Shown here: positions 44,428 to 54,029 of the stretch, in pieces | Layout of the letters: every line of letters begins with the position of its first letter | Position numbering within the stretch: the stretch's first letter is position 1 | Source: Firmicutes bacterium HGW-Firmicutes-1 | Lineage (GTDB): Bacteria > Bacillota > Clostridia > Lachnospirales > Vallitaleaceae | Length of the DNA: 64,000 bases | Assembly (NCBI GenBank): GCA_002841625.1 | Contig: PHAG01000001.1 | Coordinates: forward strand, 62,001 to 126,000 | Reading direction: 5' to 3' | Notes under the pieces: generated by a model | The model's database searches: none | What the model was told of the DNA's origin: nothing | What the model saw: the letters and a program-made list of their open reading frames with translations, nothing else | Position numbers and translations under genes: made by a program

Positions 44428-46174
44428 GATTTTCACCTACCCTTGAGATTGATCCAAAATTACATACGGATGAACATAAAGTACATCCACAGCAAATGGC
44501 ATCGTTTATTTGATATACTCCGTTTTTCTTCTGAATTGCTGGACATCCTAACTTCATACACATACCGCATTTTTTACATACCGCTTCATCAATATGGAAT
44601 GGGATTCTAATTTTTTTCTTATCTAAAAGTTCACAGGCTGAGCTTGCAATAATAACAGAAGGCTCTTCGGCAGCAGTTTCTTCTTTAACAGCCGCTTCAA
44701 CTTCTTTTAAATTAAATGGATTTACTACTCTGATACGTTTAATTCCCACACTTTTTGTAAGCTCAACCAGATTGAGTACACTTGTTTCTTCACCCTTAAG
44801 CGTTAATCCTGTAGAAGGATTATCTTGATGACCCGTCATTCCAGTTGTAGAATTATCTAATATCATAACCGTAGAAATACCTTTATTATATACGATATCT
44901 ATAAGACCCGTAACACCTGAATGAACAAAGGTTGAATCTCCGATTACTGCAACCCAGTCCTTAACAAATTCTTTTCCTCTTGCCTTTTCCATTCCATGAA
45001 GCATACTTATGCTTGCACCCATACACACACATGTATCCATACCTTGTAAAGGTGGCAATGCCCCTAATGTATAACATCCGATATCACCCGATGCATGTTT
45101 TTTAAGTTTATTAAGGATGTAATAGATTCCTCTATGAGGACATCCTGGACACATAACGGGTGGTCGTTGAGGTAAACTCTTTGGAGCTGCTAAATGAAGT
45201 ACTTGATCACCAATTTTTTCACTTATTAAGTTAGCACTATATTCACCTTGAATCGTAAGAATATCCTTACCAATACAAGGAATGCCCCATGATTTCACTT
45301 CATCTTCAATGATTGGCTCTAACTCTTCAATAATATATAAAACTTCTACTTTTTTTGCAAAATCTTGAATTAACTTCATAGGCAAAGGATGAACAATTCC
45401 AAGTTTTAATACTGATGCCTCCGGTAAGCTTTCTTTTACATATTGATAAGGCACACCACTTGTGATCACACCAATCTTAGTGGACTTCATTTCAATTGTA
45501 TTTATATCCATTGTATTTGCTGACTCTGCTATATCCTTCATGCGTTTTTCAACAACAATATGCTTTAGTCTTGCCATTCCTGGCATCATAACATTCTTCA
45601 TAAAGTCCTTTTGATATTCCTTTAATGCAATGTCTTCTCGCTCTTCAAGCGAAACTATACTTTGTGAATGTGAGACTCTCGTTGTCAATCTTACCATTAC
45701 TGGTGTATCGTATTTTTCACTTAGCTCGAAGGCCTTTTTAACATAATCTTTTGTTTCCTGAGAATCAGCTGGCTCTAACATAGGTATATGCGCCGCCTTA
45801 GCATAGTAACGACTATCTTGTTCATTTTGTGAACTATGCATGCCAGGATCATCTGCCACCATAATAACAAGACCGCCGTTAATGCCTGTATATGAAACTG
45901 TAAACAATGGATCTGCTGCTACGTTTAGCCCAACATGCTTCATAGAAACAAGCGTTCTTGCTCCTGCAATTGCTGAACCAATAGCAACCTCCATTGCTAC
46001 TTTTTCGTTTGGACCCCACTGTGCATAAATTTCTTCATAGCCTGCAATGATTTCTGTTATTTCTGTACTTGGTGTACCAGGATAAGCTACTGCAACAGTG
46101 ACTCCAGCTTCATAAGCGCCTCTAGCTACTGCTTCATTTCCTAGCATGAGTTTTTTATTTATCATTGTATTCAT
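44417..46174 (-). CDS. iorA: Indolepyruvate:ferredoxin oxidoreductase, alpha subunit
   Basis: A 585-residue fused alpha/beta/delta subunit. The pyrimidine-binding half contains VAVAYPGTPSTEITEIIAGY. The TPP-binding half has CPGCPHRGIYYILNKLKK, GCYTLGALPPLQGMDTCVCM and GDSTFVHSGVTGLIDIVYN. The C-terminal ferredoxin domain has two 4Fe-4S motifs (CKKCGMCMKLGCPA and CCGCTLCSSVC). It catalyses oxidative decarboxylation of aryl pyruvates derived from Trp, Phe and Tyr. It is the second gene of paaK-iorA-iorB-ACT-paaK-ACT. Confidence 0.96.
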   Translation of the reverse strand: MNTMINKKLMLGNEAVARGAYEAGVTVAVAYPGTPSTEITEIIAGYEEIYAQWGPNEKVAMEVAIGSAIAGARTLVSMKHVGLNVAADPLFTVSYTGINGGLVIMVADDPGMHSSQNEQDSRYYAKAAHIPMLEPADSQETKDYVKKAFELSEKYDTPVMVRLTTRVSHSQSIVSLEEREDIALKEYQKDFMKNVMMPGMARLKHIVVEKRMKDIAESANTMDINTIEMKSTKIGVITSGVPYQYVKESLPEASVLKLGIVHPLPMKLIQDFAKKVEVLYIIEELEPIIEDEVKSWGIPCIGKDILTIQGEYSANLISEKIGDQVLHLAAPKSLPQRPPVMCPGCPHRGIYYILNKLKKHASGDIGCYTLGALPPLQGMDTCVCMGASISMLHGMEKARGKEFVKDWVAVIGDSTFVHSGVTGLIDIVYNKGISTVMILDNSTTGMTGHQDNPSTGLTLKGEETSVLNLVELTKSVGIKRIRVVNPFNLKEVEAAVKEETAAEEPSVIIASSACELLDKKKIRIPFHIDEAVCKKCGMCMKLGCPAIQKKNGVYQINDAICCGCTLCSSVCNFGSISRVGENHDN

Positions 46175-46195
46175 CCCTTCTATATTTTTTTAGTG

Positions 46196-47488
46196 TTATC
46201 TTAAGTCAGTGACCCTTTTTGCTTTTCCTTCATAACGTTTTAGTGTTCTTGGACTTACTAGATTGATTTTTGCATCAAGTCCTAATACTGTTCGTAGCTC
46301 ATGTCTTATTCTACCGTCTAATTCCTGTAGTTTTTGATAGGAGTCAAGAAGCGAACTATTCATTAGTTCAACATCTATTTCTAAGTAATCTAGGTGACCA
46401 CTTTTCTTAATCAAAATTTCATAGTGCGGACCAATTTCTGTAAAGTTTAATAGTACCTCTTCGATTTGTGATGGGAAGACATTTACCCCTCTGATAATCA
46501 ACATATCATCGGTTCTTCCTTCAATCTTCGCCATTCTAACTGTGGTTCTTCCACAGCTGCACGGCTCATACATTAACCTTGTGATATCTTTCGTTCTATA
46601 TCTAATCAATGGAAGAGCTTCTTTTGTAACAGTAGTTATCACTAGTTCTCCAAGTTCACCTTCAGGTAATACCTTCCCAGTGATTGAGTCGATTATTTCT
46701 GGTATAAAGTGATCTTCATTAATATGCATACCCGTTAAGTGTATACATTCACCTGAAACGCCTGGACCAATCAGTTCACTCATACCGTAATTCTCTGTTG
46801 CTAACATCCCCCAGGCTTTTTGAATTTCTGATCTCATGGCTTCTGATGAGCCTTCCCCACCAAAGAGACCTAATCTAATATGTAAATCCTTTTTTGGATC
46901 AAGACCAATTCTTTCAGCAGTCTCAGCCATATGTAGTGCATAGGAGGGTGTACAAACTAGTATTGTTGTTTCAAAATCCTTCATTAACATTAATTGTTTT
47001 TCTGTGTTTCCACTAGACGTTGGCACCACAAGTACTCCTGCTCGTTCTAAACCATAATGCAGACCAAAGGCTCCTGTAAATAAACCATATCCAAAAGCTA
47101 CTTGAGCTACATCCTCTGAGGTTGCTCCTGCCATTGTTACTAATCTTGCAATAAGCTCACTCCAAGTATCGATATCATTTTGAGTATACCCTACTACGGT
47201 TGGTTTACCAGTAGTACCTGATGAAGCATGAATTCTCACCATATCCTTCTTTGGTACAGTGAATAATCCAAAAGGATAGTTTTGTCGCAAATCTTCCTTT
47301 ACAGTAAAGGGAAGCTTGCTTAAATCTGATAAGGATTTTATTTTTTCAGGATTCATATCTACTTGATTCATTTTATCCCGATAATAAGGTACCTTTTTAT
47401 AGATTCTTGTTACTGTTTTTTGTAAACGTTCAAGCTGTAACGCTTCCATTTCAGCTCTGCTTAGCGTTTCTTCCTTAGACCAAATCAT
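46196..47488 (-). CDS. paaK: Phenylacetate-CoA ligase family (aryl-acid CoA ligase), copy 2
   Basis: A 430-residue paralogue of the ligase at 42073: [43 protein letters not shown] and LIIRGVNVFPSQIEEVL are all intact. It is the first gene of the aryl-acid cluster, 21 bp before iorA. Two ligases in one cluster suggest two substrates, for example phenylacetate and indoleacetate or a branched-chain acid; sequence alone does not decide. It lies 45 bp after the ABC-2 permease gene, so read-through from that operon is possible. Confidence 0.93.
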   Translation of the reverse strand: MIWSKEETLSRAEMEALQLERLQKTVTRIYKKVPYYRDKMNQVDMNPEKIKSLSDLSKLPFTVKEDLRQNYPFGLFTVPKKDMVRIHASSGTTGKPTVVGYTQNDIDTWSELIARLVTMAGATSEDVAQVAFGYGLFTGAFGLHYGLERAGVLVVPTSSGNTEKQLMLMKDFETTILVCTPSYALHMAETAERIGLDPKKDLHIRLGLFGGEGSSEAMRSEIQKAWGMLATENYGMSELIGPGVSGECIHLTGMHINEDHFIPEIIDSITGKVLPEGELGELVITTVTKEALPLIRYRTKDITRLMYEPCSCGRTTVRMAKIEGRTDDMLIIRGVNVFPSQIEEVLLNFTEIGPHYEILIKKSGHLDYLEIDVELMNSSLLDSYQKLQELDGRIRHELRTVLGLDAKINLVSPRTLKRYEGKAKRVTDLR

Positions 47489-47533
47489 GCTGATAATCCC
47501 CCTATAAATAATTTGTTATCAAGCTAATGTAAC

Positions 47534-48754
47534 TTAGGTAAAATAATTTCTTTTATTTGACCATATGAAAGCTGATAATAATAAAAATATTACAATAGAA
47601 ATATTAATGTATATTATATATCCACCAATATTAATCAAGCTTTCATTTACGATTACACCCATTAATCGATTCAGTGCTTGATAAGAGGGTGTAAAGAAGG
47701 CAATACTTTTGATTATTGGTAGAGATAAATCAATATTGAAGAAGCAGCCACTAATAATACCAATGATTAATATTAAGGCGGCTCCCATAACTACAAAACT
47801 AGAAACGTTTCTGAACAGTTTTGTTAACATAATAATTAACGCAGAGAATGATCCAATGAAAAGAATCAATATAATACTATTAAAATAAAGTGTTCTAACA
47901 AAACTCTTACTAAAATAGGCGCTAATGGCTGAAAATAACAGCGCAATCGAGGTTGATGAAATAACGATACTTAAATAATCCCCCATAATTATAACACCCT
48001 TAGGAGTTTTAGAAATGACTATTTTTTGGATTAAAGTATTCTCCTCATCCTTAACAATACTTGTAGCTGCAAATAAAACAAAAAAACATAAAAAAGATAA
48101 AATAATTCCTAGAATCATTTGATGATAAATCAATTGGTTGTTTATGTTTTCATTTGCTAGCTTCATGTCTTCTGAAAAAGAAAAAAATTCAATGTTTACA
48201 TAGTAGTCTTTTTTTCTGTCTTTTGCGAGTTCTTGTCCATAATCATATGCTGATTTTAGTATTGCTTCTTTATTCGTTTTATCGCCTATCACTTCTTCTA
48301 AATAATTAATTGCTGTAATAATACTTATTTCTTCAAGCATTTCTCCAACAAATACATCTCCAATAATTGGAGATAAGTAATTATTTGATAGATAATATAA
48401 CTCAATTAATTCATCAAAATCACCTTCATATACCATTTCTTCTGCTTCAGCTTTGATCACAAAAAGCGCTTCAATCTCACCCTTTTTTATCTTTTTCGTT
48501 CCTTTTTCAAAAGTAGTTTCAATTGGGTTTAATAGTTCATTTTTATGAAGATTACGAATCACTTCTTTTGAAAACTCAGTATTGCTATAATCAACATAAC
48601 CAATTTTTATCTTTGTACTGTTTTCTGCATCGGAATAAAGGCTGCCAATTAATGCTGCAAAAAGTATCGCAATTACGATTGTAAGCATCCTAATAGCTGT
48701 ATTTCTATAAATTAGTTTCAGTCTAAGTACAATAATGTTCATTAATCCATTCAT
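47534..48754 (-). CDS. ABC-2 family membrane transporter subunit, copy 1 of a pair
   Basis: A 406-residue protein with the ABC-2 exporter (YhgE/LinY-like) layout: one N-terminal membrane segment (MLTIVIAILFAALIGSLYSD), a ~170-residue extracytoplasmic domain, then five more segments (LGIILSFLCFFVLFAATSIV; SIVISSTSIALLFSAISAYF; SFVVMGAALILIIGIISGCF). The loop VKDEENTLIQKIVISKTPKG is the ABC-2 signature. It is paralogous in design to the next gene upstream. No ATPase gene is found next to it, which is unusual. Substrate unknown. Confidence 0.82.
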   Translation of the reverse strand: MNGLMNIIVLRLKLIYRNTAIRMLTIVIAILFAALIGSLYSDAENSTKIKIGYVDYSNTEFSKEVIRNLHKNELLNPIETTFEKGTKKIKKGEIEALFVIKAEAEEMVYEGDFDELIELYYLSNNYLSPIIGDVFVGEMLEEISIITAINYLEEVIGDKTNKEAILKSAYDYGQELAKDRKKDYYVNIEFFSFSEDMKLANENINNQLIYHQMILGIILSFLCFFVLFAATSIVKDEENTLIQKIVISKTPKGVIIMGDYLSIVISSTSIALLFSAISAYFSKSFVRTLYFNSIILILFIGSFSALIIMLTKLFRNVSSFVVMGAALILIIGIISGCFFNIDLSLPIIKSIAFFTPSYQALNRLMGVIVNESLINIGGYIIYINISIVIFLLLSAFIWSNKRNYFT

Positions 48755-48779
48755 ATGTCACCTTCTAGGGGATTTTTGG

Positions 48780-50006
48780 CTAACTACAAACCTTAAAATA
48801 TCTTTTGCTTGTTATGAATAACATGAACAATGATAAAACGAATAATAGTATTCCAATATAAAATCCTTCTCTTAAATTATAGCCAGATTGAAAATATAAT
48901 AAGCCTCTAATCATCCAGTAATTAGGTGAAATAATTGCAATTTTCTGTAAAGCCTCCGGCATCATTTGAATAGGAATGATACTACCTCCAATAATTGCAT
49001 TGATAAAAATAAATATATTGCTCAGTAAAATGACACCCTCTTCTCTTTCTATAAACGCGGTCATAAACATTGCAATAGAAACATCAAACAAAATTGCAAC
49101 AATTAGAAATACACACATGACAAAAAATGCTTTGCTCATAACCCCACCGGTAAAAGCAGTAAACAGCAATAACCAACCTAGAACTATTGTACTAATAAAT
49201 AAAGTTGTACCAAGCGCTTTACTGATCATATAGTGAAATAATGATATCTTTGATATTTTCAACCTAACAAAGCACATATCTTCTCTTTCTCTAATGAGAT
49301 TAATTGCAGCATACACTGCTATATACATTAAAAACATTACGATAATTGCCATGAAATAATAGATAGTTGATACTACAGAAGGAACGTTCACAATTTCTTC
49401 ATAGCTAAACATACTTGTTCTAGATAATGCGGTAAATATCAAATCATAAGAAATCTGTTCGTTGTAAACAACTAATGTATCCCAATCATAGCCCAAGTCT
49501 TCCATCTGATCAAATAATGTAACGATGCCGATCTCTACAGTAGAGATATATTTCTCATAACTCATAATGACATTTTTTATCAATAATGTTTTTAAAGGTT
49601 CTTTATGGTTTACTTTAACAAGGATTGGATTATAAGAAAAATTCATTACACTTTTTACAAATCCTTTGGGCATAAGAATTACAGCATCTAATTTTCCTTC
49701 CTCAAAGGCTTCATATACTTCCTCAGCCGTACCCTCAGTAACATTTGCAAACTGGGTAAAAGCTTCCGAGCTAGTAAAACCATCCGCAACCATACCTGCG
49801 TAGATACTTTCATCTTCAAGAATCAATCCAACCTCTAATGGCTCAATAAAGGATTCTTCAACATTGTTTAATGTAAAAAATAAATAAACAAATAAAAATA
49901 TACATATTGGTACAACAAAAAGCATGATATTTCTCTTAAATTGACGTATCTGGCCTATATAATTTTTATAAATCATTCTAGCAAATAGACTAGCCGAACT
50001 CATCAT
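48780..50006 (-). CDS. ABC-2 family membrane transporter subunit, copy 2 of a pair
   Basis: A 408-residue protein with the same topology as its neighbour: N-terminal segment (NIMLFVVPICIFLFVYLFFT), a large outer domain (~45-200), then five or six segments (VVSTIYYFMAIIVMFLMYIA; FFVMCVFLIVAILFDVSIAM; MLFITSKR end). The loop INLIREREDMCFVRLKISKI corresponds to the ABC-2 motif. Its ATG overlaps the stop of the upstream anchored-protein gene by four bases. The two permeases probably form a heterodimer that needs an ATPase encoded elsewhere. Confidence 0.82.
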   Translation of the reverse strand: MMSSASLFARMIYKNYIGQIRQFKRNIMLFVVPICIFLFVYLFFTLNNVEESFIEPLEVGLILEDESIYAGMVADGFTSSEAFTQFANVTEGTAEEVYEAFEEGKLDAVILMPKGFVKSVMNFSYNPILVKVNHKEPLKTLLIKNVIMSYEKYISTVEIGIVTLFDQMEDLGYDWDTLVVYNEQISYDLIFTALSRTSMFSYEEIVNVPSVVSTIYYFMAIIVMFLMYIAVYAAINLIREREDMCFVRLKISKISLFHYMISKALGTTLFISTIVLGWLLLFTAFTGGVMSKAFFVMCVFLIVAILFDVSIAMFMTAFIEREEGVILLSNIFIFINAIIGGSIIPIQMMPEALQKIAIISPNYWMIRGLLYFQSGYNLREGFYIGILLFVLSLFMLFITSKRYFKVCS

Positions 50007-51157
50007 GGATTCATCTCCTTATCCATTTGCAGCAAATCATATAGTCGATTTTTGTCAATATTAGTCTGTAATGTGTGTTCAATATCCTTAAAAAGAGTAC
50101 TTAATTCCTCTTTAGTAAGTAACGAAACATTAATTGCATCTGCCATGTCGAACCCTTTTAATTCTACAGCTTCATTAGCCTTTATAACCGTAGTGTTTAC
50201 ATTTAGCTCATACTTAATTGGCATGTCAGTAAAACCCTTTAAGCTACCTCTAAGGATATGTTCCCCTTTCCTAATAACAGATCTTTTATCAATAAACAAA
50301 GATGAATCTAATGTTACATCTAAGTAATCGTTAAGGTTCAATTTTTCCAAACTATTTTCATCAAACAAAAAGACCGAATTCATTGTATTCATTGCATATC
50401 CAAGCTTTTTATCCAGAAGCATGGTATTTAAAATATCATTTAGGAAGTCTACTAACTCCTGCGCATCAGCATTCATCGTATATTTCTTACAGGCAACTTG
50501 GTTTTCATTTATAGTAATTTTTTCTTTGTCTGGTTTCTGACTCAAAGTATTCAAAATAAATGCTTTAGATAAATCTACATATTTTTGTGCTTCAAATGCA
50601 TAAACATTTTCATAGGCTTTTGTATTGATATTTTCTTTAAGGCTTGATAATAAAATTTTTGCCTGTTCATTGTTTGTACCATACTTATCCAAAAAAACTT
50701 CCCAGGTCATGTAAAGAGGTTGAGGATATAAAAGTGGTATATCTAATGCAATTAGCTGATCGTTTGCAAAAACTTGACCTTCAATGGTTGAAATATCTTT
50801 AATTCTAATATCAAAAACGAGTTCTATTTCCCTTGTCTGCGCGTTATATCTATGTATTGTATTTACATTGATATCCTTAATAACGTTTAGCATTAATTTT
50901 GTTTCTGGATCATTTACTGCCTCTTGATCAAGCTTTGAGAACTCTATCTTATTGGTTGTCTCATATGTGTCTAGGAAAACGGTCTTAACGGTACTGTCAA
51001 AAACAATTTCTTCGTTAGATTTACTATCATTCTTCCCAATAGCAACCATAACAGCACATATAACAGCTATAGTTACAATAACAGCAACAACCTTACTTTT
51101 TGACTTATGATTAAGTTGGTTTGTTCCATCATTCATAACCTCTTTTTTCGCTGTCAT
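50003..51157 (-). CDS. Membrane-anchored protein of unknown function, partner of the ABC-2 pair
   Basis: A 384-residue protein not recognised as a known family. A basic N-terminus (MTAKKEVMNDGTNQLNHKSK) is followed by one membrane segment at about residues 25-42 (VVAVIVTIAVICAVMVAIG). The rest is a large hydrophilic extracytoplasmic part with mixed helices and strands. AAGGAGG precedes the ATG. It overlaps the next permease gene by four bases, so it is almost certainly part of the same export or surface complex. It has no lipobox and no cysteine cluster. Confidence 0.75.
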   Translation of the reverse strand: MTAKKEVMNDGTNQLNHKSKSKVVAVIVTIAVICAVMVAIGKNDSKSNEEIVFDSTVKTVFLDTYETTNKIEFSKLDQEAVNDPETKLMLNVIKDINVNTIHRYNAQTREIELVFDIRIKDISTIEGQVFANDQLIALDIPLLYPQPLYMTWEVFLDKYGTNNEQAKILLSSLKENINTKAYENVYAFEAQKYVDLSKAFILNTLSQKPDKEKITINENQVACKKYTMNADAQELVDFLNDILNTMLLDKKLGYAMNTMNSVFLFDENSLEKLNLNDYLDVTLDSSLFIDKRSVIRKGEHILRGSLKGFTDMPIKYELNVNTTVIKANEAVELKGFDMADAINVSLLTKEELSTLFKDIEHTLQTNIDKNRLYDLLQMDKEMNP

Positions 51158-51166
51158 ATAGCCTCC

Positions 51167-52030
51167 TTAGTTATCTAAATAATTTATCAAATCATCATAA
51201 TGTCGGTTCGCATCATCATAACCTAGCTGATAAAGTTGTTCTAATTTTTTGATATCCTTTTCAGCTCTTTTAATATTTAAATCTTCGCTTGGTGCAATAA
51301 CATAAGCTAAGCCTTCTTTGCAATACATATCCAAAGCATCTAGTGCATTATTATAATCCTTATATCTATTTTGAAGAGCATTTACTGCTCCCTTACAATC
51401 TTTACCCAGTAATAATTTATATAAAGCAACTGCATTTGATTGCTTTTTCCTATATCCATTACATCTAGTTAAAACAACAATGTTTTTTTTATTTCCATCC
51501 GAAATGGCTTTTTCAATCGGTATTGAATCAGATAAACCTCCATCTAATAAATCCATACCCCTTAATTTAACAACAGGTGCATAAAGAGGCAAACTGCTTG
51601 AGGCTCTGACCATCATATTTAACTCATCATTACTAATTGAATCATGACAATCCAGATACACAGGTTTGCCTGTCTTGCAGTCTGTTGCGACAGCTAATAG
51701 CTTTTGTTTTGACTTTCTAAAAGTATCATAATCGTATTTTACAAGTTCATTTGGTATTTGATCAAATATGAAGTCCATATTGAATAATCCTGTACCATCA
51801 AATATGCCTTTGTATCTTATATATCTAGGATCTAGTACCATTTCAATCGTTACTTTTTTGTTTCGTCCGTGTTGCTTTGAAACATAAGACATAGCTTGGC
51901 ATGCTCCTGCAGAAACACCAATTACATAAGACAATTCTAATTCTTTTTCTAAAAAATACTGCATTACTCCGGCGGTATATGCTCCTCTCATACCACCGCC
52001 TTCCAGTATTAAACTGCTCTCTTTTCTCAT
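51167..52030 (-). CDS. Patatin-like phospholipase
   Basis: A 287-residue patatin-family lipid acyl hydrolase. The oxyanion motif is LEGGGMRGAYTAGVM (about residues 9-22), the nucleophile Ser is in the G-x-S-x-G motif GVSAG, and the catalytic Asp is in LLDGGLSDSIPIEKA (DGG). No signal peptide, so it is cytoplasmic or membrane-peripheral. It is similar to the YjjU/RssA group. It lies 9 bp before the anchored-protein gene and 21 bp after the S1-domain gene; the functional link is unclear. Confidence 0.92.
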   Translation of the reverse strand: MRKESSLILEGGGMRGAYTAGVMQYFLEKELELSYVIGVSAGACQAMSYVSKQHGRNKKVTIEMVLDPRYIRYKGIFDGTGLFNMDFIFDQIPNELVKYDYDTFRKSKQKLLAVATDCKTGKPVYLDCHDSISNDELNMMVRASSSLPLYAPVVKLRGMDLLDGGLSDSIPIEKAISDGNKKNIVVLTRCNGYRKKQSNAVALYKLLLGKDCKGAVNALQNRYKDYNNALDALDMYCKEGLAYVIAPSEDLNIKRAEKDIKKLEQLYQLGYDDANRHYDDLINYLDN

Positions 52031-52051
52031 TTGAATTAATCCTTTTCTTTA

Positions 52052-53326
52052 TTAATGAATGTCTTTTAAAAACACCTTGAAAATATCCTCTAAGCTTGTA
52101 GTTGCTTCTTCCTTTTGTTGATATTTCTCTAAATCTTCTTGATATTGTTCACCTTCTACTGATTTCATGCTAAGTTGTATTCTCTTTGCTTCTTTATCAA
52201 TATTGATTATTTTAACTTGCACCTTATCTCCTACAGCGACGACTTCTTGAGGTTTACTTATTCGTTTATCACTCATTTCAGAAATATGAACAAGTCCGTC
52301 TATACCATCACCAATTTTTACAAATGCACCGTAGGTAGCTATTCTTTCTACTTCTCCGGTTACTATTTTTCCTACTGTATATTCGATCATTGAATGCTCC
52401 CACGGATCTTCTTTAACATCCTTTAAGCCTAATCCAACTTTCCCTGTTTTGGTATCGATGTCGATGATATAAACCTCAACTACATCCCCTTCCTTAACTA
52501 TCTCTGATGGATGCTTCACTTTCTTCCATGATAAATCTTGAATATGAACCAAACCTTGGACACCACCAATATCAACAAAGGCACCAAAATTAACTACCTT
52601 AACTACGGTACCCATAAATTTATCGCCCTTTTTAATCGTATCCATCATAAGACTCTTTTGTATTTCATTCTCTTTAAGCTCTACCTCTTTTCTAGATAGT
52701 ACAACCTTCTTTTTGTCTTTATCAAAATCTATTACTTTGACTATTAGCTCCTCACCAATGAAACTATTTAAATCCTCTACGTACTTAATTGATAACTGAG
52801 AAGCTGGAATAAATGCTCTTGCACCCTTCACATTACAAACCACTCCTCCTTTAACAACTTCCTTAACCTTAACATTCATTTTATCACCACTAATAAATGC
52901 CTTTTCTAATTCACCCCAAATTAATATCTCTTCTGCTTTTTTTATAGATAGGAGAATATTTCCTTCTCCGTCGTCTGTTTTAATAATTTCAGCTTTGACT
53001 GGATCTCCTTCTTGATACATCTCAGTAATGACTTGTTCTTCAGTTGCCATAGTTTCAGCGACTGGAATGATTCCATCAGAAATATATCCAATATTAACTA
53101 AAAGTTCACTATCTGTAACGGTAATGATCGTCCCTTCGACTATATCACCTAAATATAGTTTTTTAAAACCTTTATAAAGTTCATTCTCAAATTCATCCAT
53201 AGAAGGTATGACCTCTATATCTTCAATTTCCTTTTCACTGTTTTCAATAAGTTCAATTTCATTCTTTTCAATTTGCTCGTTTGGATTTTCATTCATTGTG
53301 TTTTCATTGCTTTCATTTTCATTCAT
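52052..53326 (-). CDS. S1 RNA-binding domain protein (ribosomal protein S1-like)
   Basis: A 424-residue protein with four S1 domains. The first two are degenerate (about residues 57-125, GDIVEGTIITVTDSELLVNI; 143-210, GDKMNVKVKEVVKGGVVCNV). The last two are canonical (about 228-298, GDKFMGTVVKVVNFGAFVDI; 312-385, GKIVTGEVERIATYGAFVKI). An acidic Asn/Glu-rich N-terminal tail of ~50 residues precedes them. This is the short S1 homologue of low-GC Gram-positives (YpfD type), which may help translation or RNA turnover. It is the first gene before the patatin gene. Confidence 0.9.
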   Translation of the reverse strand: MNENESNENTMNENPNEQIEKNEIELIENSEKEIEDIEVIPSMDEFENELYKGFKKLYLGDIVEGTIITVTDSELLVNIGYISDGIIPVAETMATEEQVITEMYQEGDPVKAEIIKTDDGEGNILLSIKKAEEILIWGELEKAFISGDKMNVKVKEVVKGGVVCNVKGARAFIPASQLSIKYVEDLNSFIGEELIVKVIDFDKDKKKVVLSRKEVELKENEIQKSLMMDTIKKGDKFMGTVVKVVNFGAFVDIGGVQGLVHIQDLSWKKVKHPSEIVKEGDVVEVYIIDIDTKTGKVGLGLKDVKEDPWEHSMIEYTVGKIVTGEVERIATYGAFVKIGDGIDGLVHISEMSDKRISKPQEVVAVGDKVQVKIINIDKEAKRIQLSMKSVEGEQYQEDLEKYQQKEEATTSLEDIFKVFLKDIH

Positions 53327-53459
53327 AATAACCGCTCCTTAAATTGCATTTTCATGATTTATTTTTTCATCTTCTATCTTAATTATAAATTGTTATCTTA
53401 TTCTGTTTACTCACGCTTCATTATATCATAACTCTTTTTTCTTTAAAAGTATAGTTGTA

Positions 53460-53487
53460 ACACTTTTGCATGTCTGAACATAAATTA
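53460..53487 (+). promoter_or_regulatory. Probable SigK-type (mother-cell, late sporulation) promoter
   Basis: AC at 53460-53461, 17 bases, CATAAATTA at 53479-53487: a full match to the SigK consensus (AC, CATANNNTA), 33 bases before the ATG of the coat-like gene at 53521. Confidence 0.5.
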
Positions 53488-53520
53488 TACTAGGACAAGA
53501 ATAAAAAAGGAGGTATATAT

Positions 53521-53865
53521 ATGGCTGACGGATTTATAGGTGATTTTGATACAGTATCATTATGCAGGTATATTGGTCAAACAGTAACAATTTTCACTGC
53601 TAGTGGAGGCCTTTCCGGTCATGGTTTTACTGGGATTTTAATCGCTGCAAACGATTGTTTTGTAAAGTTAATATCTAGAATTGGAGCTGCACCTGATTGC
53701 CCAGTAGGTAGTACTTGTGGTGTTCCACCAAGAGCAGGTTATGGATATGGTGGATGTGGTCTTGGTTATGATGCAGTTGGTGCTGGATTAGCTTATGGTG
53801 GTCTTGGTTCAGTAGTAGTTATTCCTACAGATAAGATTGTTTCATTCGTTCATAATGCAATCTAG
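53521..53865 (+). CDS. Small Gly/Tyr-rich spore-coat-like protein
   Basis: A 114-residue protein. The N-terminal half (YIGQTVTIFTASGGLSGHGF; TGILIAANDCFVKLIS) and the C-terminal IPTDKIVSFVHNAI form one small Sm-like beta barrel, reminiscent of DUF2642-type coat proteins. The barrel is interrupted by a loop rich in Gly, Tyr, Cys and Pro (CPVGSTCGVPPRAGYGYGGC and on). It has four to five cysteines and no signal peptide. AAAAGGAGG precedes the ATG, a SigK-like promoter lies upstream, and a strong terminator follows. It is a paralogue of the next small protein. A spore coat or exosporium role is inferred, not shown. Confidence 0.7.
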   Translation: MADGFIGDFDTVSLCRYIGQTVTIFTASGGLSGHGFTGILIAANDCFVKLISRIGAAPDCPVGSTCGVPPRAGYGYGGCGLGYDAVGAGLAYGGLGSVVVIPTDKIVSFVHNAI

Positions 53866-53881
53866 TTACGAATATTCCTTT

Positions 53882-53915
53882 GGGACAAAAGTTTAAAATT
53901 TTGTCCCCTTTTTTT
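53882..53915 (+). terminator. Rho-independent terminator of the coat-like gene
   Basis: GGGACAAAA (53882-53890) and TTTTGTCCC (53899-53907) around an 8-base loop, then CT7. A textbook terminator 17 bases after the stop codon, which makes the gene monocistronic. Confidence 0.95.
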
Positions 53916-54029
53916 GTTGTTCAATTCACACTATTTTCTTGTTTAATACGACTCACCGACTGTCTTTAGAAATCATAAATGACTTGATTACACCATATAC
54001 TTTATAAAATTCAAGTTTAAGGTACATAA

